IMG/VR virus record: IMGVR_UViG_3300037189_015940
Coordinates: 1-38,024 of that record
Length of the DNA stretch: 38,024 nucleotides
Origin: a virus
Reading direction: 5' to 3' (one strand)
In this document: positions 23,417 to 30,787 of the stretch, piece after piece
Numbering within the stretch: position 1 is the first letter of the stretch
How the letters are laid out: the number at the start of each line of letters is the position of its first letter
Translations under genes and position numbers: made by a program
The notes under the pieces: generated by a model
Database searches by the model: none
Seen by the model: only the letters and a program-made list of their open reading frames with translations
What the model was told of the DNA's origin: nothing

Positions 23417-25834
23417 TTAATCTATTTTAAACAAGTCTTCAAAGCCCCCTAAAGAGTCTTCTTCGTTAAAGTCAATAGGGTCTAAATCTTGAGTTCTTTG
23501 TTTAATCATTTTCGATTGCTGTGTGGCTTGCAGTTTAGTTCTTTCGTCTTTTCTATCCTCCTTCATTTTTTCAGTCTCTGTTTTTGACTCTATAGAACGT
23601 GTAGCCACGCCAAGGTTTATTTGGCCCTGCATATTTATTAGCTGCGACTTGTACTCAAATTCTTTAGCCATTTTCTCTAAAGACATTTGGTGTTCCATTT
23701 GAGCCATTTGAGCGTCCATTTGACCTTGTAGTTGAATTACCTGTGCCTTGGACTCAGATTGGGCTTGAGCTAAAGAGGCTTGTGCAGACGCTTGAGCCTG
23801 ATAGTTTTCCTTGTTTCTTTCCGAATCTCTCTGCTCTTTTTCTCTTTTTTTGAACTTTAAAAGTTCAGATGCGATTTTTATGTTTTTTACGGAACGAATA
23901 TCAATGGCATCGTCAATATCTATTTTTCCGGCGGATATTGCACTTTGTATGTTTTGCTCAAGCATTTGTCGCTCTTCTTCGTCAGGGGACATTTCAATGT
24001 AAATACCAAAATCATAAAATGGCAAATCTAATATGTTATCTAGAATATCTATTGAGTTCTGACCAATCATATTTGCAAAAGTGTCTTTCATATCAGAAAA
24101 TTCAAGAACATCTGACATTCTATAACATAAACACTCGCTTAATCTCTCGGTAATAAATATGCCGCTTTCTAAAACGTGTTTTGTAGCTGTGTTACTGTTT
24201 AGTGCCGCTAATTTTTGAAGACCCACCAAAGAGTATTGGTCTGGTTTTGAGCCATCTCTTGCTTCGTTTAATCCGGTTACATCTCTTAACATATTTAAGT
24301 GATGATTGTACATATTAAGCAAGGAAGTTATTTTTGCATTTGCACCTGATGAGGTAAGCTCTTGAACTGGGACTCTGGCGTTGTTAAACTCTCCATCTTC
24401 TGTATAACTTCTACCAATAACACTACCGGTTTGAAAGTATAGATTTAATGCGTCTTCGGGAGTGTATGAATTTCCATTTCCTAAATTAATTGCGTTTAAC
24501 CCATCTACGTCAAGAAATACACCGTCAGGTTTCATACCGGCAATAACCTGCTGTATCTTCAAGTGAGTTAACTGTATTTGGTCGGCAATAGGAATCATCC
24601 TCTTAACCAAAGAATCGATTCGGCCTCTGTACATTCTTGGCGCACACATAACGTATGGAGGGTACACTTTTGATAGCGCAGATTTTGGTCTGACCATATT
24701 TCGCATTACCTCCCACTTTAGCAAGTGATTTGTACCTAAAACTAAAACTCCTTCAAACCAAACATCGATTCTTTTAGAAAGTTTTTCAAAGTTGGCGTCA
24801 GAACCTTTCGGACCTTCAAATTTATCGTCTCTTTTAATTACTTTTTCACCGCCGTTTCTGGTTTTTTTATTCTTGTATACTACGTTTAAATCTGTTTTAA
24901 ATGTAAAAAACAAAAGTGTAGCAGTATTGTTCTTGATATTACCGTTAATGTTTCCACCCCTTATGTTTTGATACGCATCCCATCTTGCGGCCATTTTAGA
25001 AATTTCTTTAATTTCTTCTTGACTCAAATCAGGATTTATTTTTTTTAGCTCTGTAACGTTGACATTTTTGACTTCTCCAAAATAATAACAATCTTCAAAC
25101 TGAGGACTTTCTGTAGGAGACCAAATCATATTTGCTGGGTCGCAATACTCAATATTAATTCCTTTGTGTTTGTCAAAATAATGTTTACAAGCAGAAACCC
25201 CAATAACAGTTGCGTCTTCGTCAAGCCTTTTCTTGATTAAATCATAACGATTTAGTTTCAATACGTTTTCAATAGCCTTTTCTTGAGCAACTTCAATTTC
25301 ATCTTTGTAAAACTGCATTTTTAAATCCAACTCCTCCTTACTCTTCGGTATTTCGTTTTCCGGAACAGGGGATATGTCGTACCCAGCAGTCTTGGCAATA
25401 TCAATAATTGGCCTTGAAACCATTGCTTTCTCAAGGTCTTTTTTGTACTTTTTCTTTTTACTCGAAGAAGTAGCGTCAATTGCATTTGCCTTAATCTCAA
25501 ACAAACGATTTGACATCCCATTAACGACAATATCGACAAACTTTGGGACAATAGGAACTGGAGTCCAATCTAAATTCAAGTAAGAAATATCCCCGCTTAA
25601 AGACATTTCTTTTTTGTATTTCTGAACAGACTGCTCTCCTTTTGCATACATTCTTAATTTATGAAAAAAATCTCTGTTTGTATAAAAACGTGAGCCGTCA
25701 ACAGATGTTTTTCTAAACCACTCGTTTTGTATTGCGTGACCAACTTGAAGACCCCAATCCTTGCTTTTTTTGATTTCGTCTGTTTCTAGTTGGTCTGGAA
25801 AAAATACCGCTGGTATTGAAAAATTATCATTCAT
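23417..25834 (-). CDS. Portal protein (805 aa)
   Basis: Portal features include the N-terminal block RMYAKGEQSVQKYKKEM (61-77) and YLNLDWTPVPIVPKFVDIVV (85-104), followed by helical regions, the clip and wing area (LLKWEVMRNMVRPKSALSKV, then PYVMCAPRMYRGRIDSLVKR), and ASGIFITERLS-like helical crown parts. Residues about 670-745 form a long Ala/Gln/Met-rich coiled coil (AQASAQASLAQAQSESKAQV), followed by an acidic C-terminus ending EDLFKID. The dodecameric portal is the DNA gate of the capsid. It overlaps the TerL stop by 8 bases. The block resembles portals of crAss-like podoviruses in length and motif order. Confidence 0.82.
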   Translation of the reverse strand: MNDNFSIPAVFFPDQLETDEIKKSKDWGLQVGHAIQNEWFRKTSVDGSRFYTNRDFFHKLRMYAKGEQSVQKYKKEMSLSGDISYLNLDWTPVPIVPKFVDIVVNGMSNRLFEIKANAIDATSSSKKKKYKKDLEKAMVSRPIIDIAKTAGYDISPVPENEIPKSKEELDLKMQFYKDEIEVAQEKAIENVLKLNRYDLIKKRLDEDATVIGVSACKHYFDKHKGINIEYCDPANMIWSPTESPQFEDCYYFGEVKNVNVTELKKINPDLSQEEIKEISKMAARWDAYQNIRGGNINGNIKNNTATLLFFTFKTDLNVVYKNKKTRNGGEKVIKRDDKFEGPKGSDANFEKLSKRIDVWFEGVLVLGTNHLLKWEVMRNMVRPKSALSKVYPPYVMCAPRMYRGRIDSLVKRMIPIADQIQLTHLKIQQVIAGMKPDGVFLDVDGLNAINLGNGNSYTPEDALNLYFQTGSVIGRSYTEDGEFNNARVPVQELTSSGANAKITSLLNMYNHHLNMLRDVTGLNEARDGSKPDQYSLVGLQKLAALNSNTATKHVLESGIFITERLSECLCYRMSDVLEFSDMKDTFANMIGQNSIDILDNILDLPFYDFGIYIEMSPDEEERQMLEQNIQSAISAGKIDIDDAIDIRSVKNIKIASELLKFKKREKEQRDSERNKENYQAQASAQASLAQAQSESKAQVIQLQGQMDAQMAQMEHQMSLEKMAKEFEYKSQLINMQGQINLGVATRSIESKTETEKMKEDRKDERTKLQATQQSKMIKQRTQDLDPIDFNEEDSLGGFEDLFKID

Positions 25835-28112
25835 GCTTTCTTATTAAAACGCTTTGCATTCCGTTGTTAGAATATCTTGCAAAGTTAAAAATTATTTCTT
25901 TAGGTTTTTCTTGAGTCTTTTTAGCGTAGCTTTTATTTGCCATAATAGCTAGACCACTACTAATCGTGGCGTCGTACTTTGTTCTGTCTGATATGTTAAA
26001 GTTGGCCCAATCCATTAATGTTTTATTAAAGTACATATTTCCGCAAGAACCTACCTCTCTAAACTCTCCAGTGTGGTCTATTCCAACAAACTCGTCAATG
26101 TAACTTTCAACGGCCTGTGCCTGCAAATCTCTTGTTTGCTCAGAAGAAGGAATACCACCTAGTTCTTTCTCAGATGTAGATAGTTCGTTCTTGTGCTTGT
26201 CAGGCCTGTTAAGTGAGTAACCTCTGTAACCACGATTTTTAAAGTACTTTAATTGACCAACTTTATTATTCTCAATAAGTATTGGCATTGAGTAAAAAAC
26301 GCAAGCCATTAAGCAGTCTTCATAAAACTCTTCTGCCGTTCTTGGTCTAGCAATATATTCTAAGAAAAAATGATTACTCGGAGCCCCTTCTAAATTAAAT
26401 TTTGTTAGGCCGTGTAAAGAACCTTTTGAGCCGCCTCCACCAACTACTCCTGAAATATCATAAGTATCACAACCAAAAGCCCCTATATGAGCGTTTTTAG
26501 GATGCTTTGTTCCGTTTTGTTTAATGTCTATTTGGTTTCTCATCTCTTTCTCTGGAAACCAAGTAACTTTAAAGTTGCCCTCATTTGTAGGAATCCATAT
26601 AACTTCAGAGTCTTGAATCCCATTCTTCCAAGCAAACTTTCCAGTATGAACAATACTTCTTGTAATTAAGTCATCATTAAACTCTATTTGCTCGTATATT
26701 TTATTTAAGTCAAACAAAGAGTTTTTAGCCTCGTCTCTAAAAGCGTGAGATTCTGTTCTTGGGTTTTGTCTGTAAAACTCGTTAAGAGCATCTGAGTCAC
26801 CTCTCAGCGAATCCACTGTGTTATTCCAAAACTCTATAACGCCCTGATATATGTATTCGCCATCTATACCCAATACAGGTGTTTCTGGTGTTTCAAGAAC
26901 CGGCATACCGTATCGGTCTATATACCCTTCAAAATTCCATTCTGTAGGTATAAACAAAGAATACAAACCGGACTTTGTTTGTCCATTGGCGTTTCTCTGA
27001 AGCACATTACTATTCATGTATATTTTCTTAAAACCGGACCCCCCCTCTTTTTGAGAGTTACAAGTGCTTCCCATCATGCACTTGCCTATAACTTTACTAC
27101 CAACGCGTAAACAAGTCTGAACTACTCGCCAGTTATTTTCAATGCTATTTGGCGGCAACCATTTACCGCTTTCATCTTCTACCAAGAGTTTTAACTTTTC
27201 ACCGTCATAAGAGTTATCTCCTGTGTTTTTCCAGTCTATAGATGTGTCTAATCCGTCGATAGAATCTTCTTCACTATCGAACATATTGTTTTTAGATATT
27301 TTCTTTGCAGGAACCCTATACGCCAATTCAGATTTTGGTTTATCCATACCATCTTGGATAGGTTTAAAAAAGAATGGATAGTTTGTTGATACAGGAACAA
27401 CCTTGTCTGTAAACATTTTTTTTGCGTCAGGCCCTGTTTTTGAAAGAATACCTATTCGGCTGTTTTTACTTATAGTGGCTATATTTACTGCTTCACCAGA
27501 TGCCATAAAAGAAAATCCGGAACGTCTGTTTTTTAGATAGCACATTCCGTAACATCTGTAATCAGCTTTACAAGCCTCCCAGAAAATCCAAAAAATTCTA
27601 TTTGACTCACGAAAGTCCGGTAAACCTACGTCTATTTTCGTCCACTGAAGGTACATATAGTTTGTTCCAGTAATATAGGTTGGCTTTCCATTATTCATAA
27701 ACCAAAAACCATACTCTCTTCTATCAAACTCTTCTTCTATGTAAGGAACCCACTTATCTCTAAATTCAGAAGGCATTTTATTCCACATAAAAATGTTCTG
27801 TATCTTAGATAGTTCCTTTGGGTATTCAAAAGGCTTCCAGTATTGTTCTTCTTTTTTAGACGAATTTTTATGTATTGATTTATGGCTATGTGGAAGTGCT
27901 ATTTTTAAGTTTTGAATCTCATAGACATCTCCTATGGTTCCGTCTTTTGATATTACTACTAAATCAAACTCTTTGTTATAACCATAAACCCAAGATTTAG
28001 ATTTGTTTCTTTTTAAAATTTCTTTTTCCGGAACAACATCTACTAATCGATATATATTATTTTCCTCTTCTTTCTGCAAAGGTTTGCATTGATTTTGATT
28101 CGTTTTTTTCAT
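25827..28112 (-). CDS. terL: Terminase large subunit (761 aa)
   Basis: TerL has an ATPase that drives DNA packaging and an RNase H-like nuclease that cuts concatemers. Visible parts are a Walker A-like loop KNRRSGFS (194-201), which is degenerate compared with GxxxxGK(S/T), a Walker B segment LKLLVEDE (307-314) with catalytic Glu, and nuclease carboxylates in GCDTYDISG (about 548) and DATISSGLAIM (about 715). Aromatic-rich N-terminal blocks (YITGTNYMYLQWTKI) are typical of this phage group. It overlaps the TerS candidate by 56 bases and the portal by 8. Length is longer than most TerL (about 550 aa) but within the range for this group. Confidence 0.85.
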   Translation of the reverse strand: MKKTNQNQCKPLQKEEENNIYRLVDVVPEKEILKRNKSKSWVYGYNKEFDLVVISKDGTIGDVYEIQNLKIALPHSHKSIHKNSSKKEEQYWKPFEYPKELSKIQNIFMWNKMPSEFRDKWVPYIEEEFDRREYGFWFMNNGKPTYITGTNYMYLQWTKIDVGLPDFRESNRIFWIFWEACKADYRCYGMCYLKNRRSGFSFMASGEAVNIATISKNSRIGILSKTGPDAKKMFTDKVVPVSTNYPFFFKPIQDGMDKPKSELAYRVPAKKISKNNMFDSEEDSIDGLDTSIDWKNTGDNSYDGEKLKLLVEDESGKWLPPNSIENNWRVVQTCLRVGSKVIGKCMMGSTCNSQKEGGSGFKKIYMNSNVLQRNANGQTKSGLYSLFIPTEWNFEGYIDRYGMPVLETPETPVLGIDGEYIYQGVIEFWNNTVDSLRGDSDALNEFYRQNPRTESHAFRDEAKNSLFDLNKIYEQIEFNDDLITRSIVHTGKFAWKNGIQDSEVIWIPTNEGNFKVTWFPEKEMRNQIDIKQNGTKHPKNAHIGAFGCDTYDISGVVGGGGSKGSLHGLTKFNLEGAPSNHFFLEYIARPRTAEEFYEDCLMACVFYSMPILIENNKVGQLKYFKNRGYRGYSLNRPDKHKNELSTSEKELGGIPSSEQTRDLQAQAVESYIDEFVGIDHTGEFREVGSCGNMYFNKTLMDWANFNISDRTKYDATISSGLAIMANKSYAKKTQEKPKEIIFNFARYSNNGMQSVLIRKHE

Positions 28113-28338
28113 CGGTTTTTTTGCTTATCATTTCCTCTTCATTGTCTATTCTTTGCAACAAATACAAAGCATCCTCAAAAGCAGTCCTTTTAGCTGAAAC
28201 TGCGTTTTTTAGTTTGTCAGCAGATAAATCTCCGCCTTCTTCACCAACAATGCTTTCTTCTAAAACCTTGATAAGCTCGTTAATTGACTTATAAGCAGCG
28301 TCAATAATCCTCTGCCTAATCTCTTTTTTGTCTTGCAT
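28057..28338 (-). CDS. Putative terminase small subunit (93 aa)
   Basis: The 93-residue product is helical and charged, with EIRQRIIDAAYKSINELIKV, a Gly-containing acidic linker, and a second helix LSADKLKNAVSAKRTAFEDA LYL-type coiled coil ending IDNEEE. The long overlap with terL (56 bases) and its position just before it make a small terminase subunit likely: it would recognise packaging sites and recruit TerL. No clear helix-turn-helix is visible, so the call relies on context and on similarity of the AKRTAFEDAL pattern to small proteins at this place in related phages. Confidence 0.5.
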   Translation of the reverse strand: MQDKKEIRQRIIDAAYKSINELIKVLEESIVGEEGGDLSADKLKNAVSAKRTAFEDALYLLQRIDNEEEMISKKTDEKNESKSMQTFAERRGK

Positions 28339-28339
28339 T

Positions 28340-28900
28340 TTAATTAAATTTTAATACTATATCTGAAAGTCTCATTCTATAAAGCCTTTCATCGTTTAAA
28401 AAAAACTCGTACTCGCTATTTTTTTTAAAACCAATTAAATCCCCTTTTGTAACATCTTTAAAGTCCTCGTTAAAAATTACAATATGACCAATATGCTGCT
28501 TTTCTTTTTTGCAATCATCTATAAGGACGTATTCATTTTTCACTGGTTTTACAAAACAGTAGTCGTTATTAGCCTTCCACTCTTCATTGTTTTTTTTGTA
28601 AGCATATATCTTGTAGTCGTCAACAAGATACTCGTCGTCTTTAAAAAACTCTGATGACTTCTTTGGCCGGCCTTTCATATCGTAGTAGGTTCTAAATACG
28701 TTGTGATGTACGATTACTAAGTCACCAACACATATCATTCCCTTATATTCTTTAGGAATAGCCTTAACAACTCCAACTCTATTTACGCTTTTGTGGTCTT
28801 CAAAAGAAGTGTTTTTGATTACGTCTACTCCATTTATTTTTTTTGAGTTGTTATACTCTCCATTCAACGGAGTGATTATAAAATACCTAACAGACTGCAT
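28340..28900 (-). CDS. Tandem GroES-like co-chaperonin candidate (186 aa)
   Basis: Two consecutive segments each resemble the GroES barrel. The first (about 1-110) has RYFIITPL, then VGVVKAIPKEYKGMICVGDL and VIVHH, then YLVDDYKIYAYK. The second (about 115-186) has DYCFVKPV, HIGHIVIFNEDFKDVTKGDL, then ERLYRMRLSDIVLKFN, close to the GroES ending VKVGDIV...EExLxMxExDILAI. GroES caps GroEL and helps fold substrates; phage versions such as T4 gp31 adapt the host chaperonin to capsid protein. The location upstream of terminase, portal and capsid genes supports a folding role. The mobile loop that contacts GroEL is not obvious in either half, so it may instead be a GroES-fold structural protein. Confidence 0.5.
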   Translation of the reverse strand: MQSVRYFIITPLNGEYNNSKKINGVDVIKNTSFEDHKSVNRVGVVKAIPKEYKGMICVGDLVIVHHNVFRTYYDMKGRPKKSSEFFKDDEYLVDDYKIYAYKKNNEEWKANNDYCFVKPVKNEYVLIDDCKKEKQHIGHIVIFNEDFKDVTKGDLIGFKKNSEYEFFLNDERLYRMRLSDIVLKFN

Positions 28901-29121
28901 TAAAACTCAAGGTTATATTCAACGACAACGCTATAAGGTTTGTTTATTTTTTTCCAAAGAAGCAGCTCTTTATCCTCGTTTTCAACCCAAACAAAAAAGG
29001 ATTCTTCAGATTCAAGTATTGCGTTTATCTTATATTTTGATGAAACTCTTTGCTCTACAAAGTAGTGCATTCCATCCTTGTAGTCTTTCCCTAAAGTTAT
29101 TTTTCTTATTAAACCATTCAT
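28900..29121 (-). CDS. Hypothetical protein (73 aa)
   Basis: This small beta-rich protein (MNGLIRKITLGKDYKDGMHY start; FFVWVENEDKELLLWKKINK core) is the first gene after a well-formed promoter and ends with overlap at the start of the GroES-like gene. It has no signal peptide, membrane segment or known motif. Co-transcription with packaging genes suggests a morphogenesis role, but this is only context. Confidence 0.5.
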   Translation of the reverse strand: MNGLIRKITLGKDYKDGMHYFVEQRVSSKYKINAILESEESFFVWVENEDKELLLWKKINKPYSVVVEYNLEF

Positions 29122-29136
29122 TAGATTAAATTTTTA

Positions 29137-29168
29137 CAAATTTATTAAAAAAAACAAAGAAAAATCAA
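29137..29168 (-). promoter_or_regulatory. Bacteroidota-type promoter of the packaging/head operon
   Basis: On the minus strand TTG (29168-29166), a 21-base spacer and TAAATTTG (29144-29137) closely fit TTG-N17-23-TAnnTTTG. The -33 element is inside the last codons of the 107-aa membrane protein gene and the expected start is 7 or so bases downstream of 29137, just before ATG 29121. Confidence 0.6.
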
Positions 29169-29468
29169 CCCTCCATAGCCTCCAGAAAAAACATCGTTTA
29201 TGTCAAACTTATTTCCTCGTTTTGCGTGATAGTGTTCCCATGCGAAGTTAGGAATATATCCAGCAATCCAGCCTATAACAGCCTTGGCCAAAAATGGCAA
29301 ATCAGATGTTTGAGGTAATATGTAAACCAAGAAAGCGAAGAATGCACCTGCTAATAAATGCAGGTAGTGTCTTTCTTTAATAAATCCCTTAATTATTTTA
29401 GGGAGATTAGTTACAATAGGATGTAGATGTTGTAACAACGCGTAAAATGTTGAGTCTTTAAATGCCAT
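29145..29468 (-). CDS. Small integral membrane protein (107 aa)
   Basis: The product has two or three hydrophobic segments: LHLLAGAFFAFLVYILP (about 41-57), FLAKAVIGWIAGYIPNF (about 64-80) and a terminal GGYGGLIFLCFF. Between them the loop WEHYHAKRGNKFDINDVFSG has an acidic/His character that might bind metal and recalls DUF2279/YfiM-like membrane proteins. It overlaps the preceding gene by 11 bases. It lies between the fibre genes and the packaging operon; roles such as holin, superinfection exclusion or envelope modification are possible, none proven. Confidence 0.5.
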   Translation of the reverse strand: MAFKDSTFYALLQHLHPIVTNLPKIIKGFIKERHYLHLLAGAFFAFLVYILPQTSDLPFLAKAVIGWIAGYIPNFAWEHYHAKRGNKFDINDVFSGGYGGLIFLCFF

Positions 29469-29805
29469 ATCGTTTAGTTAAGGTGTTTCTTAAAATTAAA
29501 TACTCTTTAAATTGCTGTGGACTCAGTTTTTCAGGTGCTTTTATTCCAAATTGTACCCTTTGAGTTTCGTCCATGTAATCGAAATCATCACCTGTTAATG
29601 GCTTGATTCTGAAATAAATAAACCCAAAAAATAAAGCGGTTATGGTTGTTGCGTATGCAAGCCACTGAAAAATAGTATCTTGTGATAAATACGACAACAC
29701 AAACAATGGATATATTATCCTTGCTGAACGCGTGTAATTATATGTCTTGCCAAAAATGACTACCCAATAATCAAGAGCGAAGTTTTTTACTATTAAATTT
29801 CTCAT
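29458..29805 (-). CDS. Small membrane protein (115 aa)
   Basis: The product has two hydrophobic stretches, RIIYPLFVLSYL (about 29-40) and FQWLAYATTITALFFGFIYF (about 46-65), followed by a polar C-terminal domain (KPLTGDDFDYMDETQRVQFG, then PQQFKEYLILRNTL). Both termini are predicted on the same side of the membrane. It overlaps the next membrane protein gene, and the two may work as a pair. No family is recognised; a virion or lysis-related role cannot be excluded. Confidence 0.5.
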   Translation of the reverse strand: MRNLIVKNFALDYWVVIFGKTYNYTRSARIIYPLFVLSYLSQDTIFQWLAYATTITALFFGFIYFRIKPLTGDDFDYMDETQRVQFGIKAPEKLSPQQFKEYLILRNTLTKRYGI

Positions 29806-29809
29806 GATG

Positions 29810-30007
29810 TTATTCTTCTTCTATATAAGGAATAGGTTTAAATTCTATGATTTGAAATTTATCATTTCCTTCAATGTTTTCAGCTTGCTCTAAAGAAGAA
29901 ATCCAATTTTCATTTATATCTTGTGTAAAATTAAAAACAAACCCTTCTTTATACTCTAGATTCTGTAGCTGGTTAACTATCTCTAATGGTACTATCTTGA
30001 CTAACAT
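29810..30007 (-). CDS. Hypothetical small acidic protein (65 aa)
   Basis: A 65-residue frame begins MLVKIVPLEIVNQLQNLEYK and ends in an acidic tail (PIPYIEEE). It lies 2 bases after the lectin-like gene and 4 bases before the next gene in a continuous operon, so it is probably real. The N-terminal half resembles a short helix and strands of small phage accessory proteins; no function can be assigned. Confidence 0.45.
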   Translation of the reverse strand: MLVKIVPLEIVNQLQNLEYKEGFVFNFTQDINENWISSLEQAENIEGNDKFQIIEFKPIPYIEEE

Positions 30008-30009
30008 GT

Positions 30010-30786
30010 TTAAGATATTAAATTATTTATTATGTCTACTAATGCCCCGTGTTCAGAGTTTGTTAAACTTCCTCCTGCCCAAAAAATTCCTCCTAAAGTT
30101 GCGTTTGAGTATATACTTTCAGTCCTTAATAAAACCACATTAGCTCCACTAAAACTGGAAAAACCTGTTTGAGTTCTATTAGCGACGGTTTTATTTCTAA
30201 AAAGTCTTAATGCAGTACTACTATCTCTATAACCAGCTTTTACCTCTGCGGCTGATGTGTAGTTAAAGGTTGAAGTTAAGTTTGAAAGCGAATTAATCCT
30301 TATAGCGCTAGTTGAAATTGTTAATCGCATTCTGTTATTTGAAAAAGAATTAATTTCGGACATTATTGCTTCAAGACCTAAAGTACCACCATTAACAACC
30401 CTTAATGCGTATCCAGCACTATTCAATTGATAAATACCCCCACCTTGGTTTGGTGCAAATCCTGTATTAAAATAAGCATCAACTCCATTACCGACAATGC
30501 CGCTATTAGTCACAAAAGAAAGTCCGCCAAATACTGTTCCCTGAAATAGAGATGGATTTCTTACATCTATTCTTGCGCAATCTAAACTACTATTCCAAAG
30601 AAACTTCATAGACCTTGTTTTTGACCATATACCAGCATTAACCATATCTATAACAGCTTGGTTATGTCTTTCTTTTGTAAAATTATCAGGATGGGGGATA
30701 GACAATGCTGTTAGTCTATCAAGATAAGACTGATATTCTGGAGAATATCCTCCTAAAGTAAGCATCATCATTCTTCTCAAACTCAT
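30010..30786 (-). CDS. Lectin-like tail/receptor-binding protein (258 aa)
   Basis: The N-terminal part MSLRRMMMLTLGGYSPEYQS then YLDRLTALSIPHPDN leads into a beta-rich body. FVTNSGIVGNGVDAYFNTGF looks like the strand-turn-strand entry of a concanavalin A-like (laminin G-type) jelly roll, and the end IFWAGGSLTNSEHGALVDII resembles the terminal GxxLTxxEhxAL pattern of such fibre domains. This class is common next to tail-fibre genes of Bacteroidota phages and suggests a sugar-binding role. It begins 2 bases after the 880-aa fibre gene stop, so the two are co-expressed and may assemble together. Confidence 0.6.
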   Translation of the reverse strand: MSLRRMMMLTLGGYSPEYQSYLDRLTALSIPHPDNFTKERHNQAVIDMVNAGIWSKTRSMKFLWNSSLDCARIDVRNPSLFQGTVFGGLSFVTNSGIVGNGVDAYFNTGFAPNQGGGIYQLNSAGYALRVVNGGTLGLEAIMSEINSFSNNRMRLTISTSAIRINSLSNLTSTFNYTSAAEVKAGYRDSSTALRLFRNKTVANRTQTGFSSFSGANVVLLRTESIYSNATLGGIFWAGGSLTNSEHGALVDIINNLIS

Positions 30787-30787
30787 A

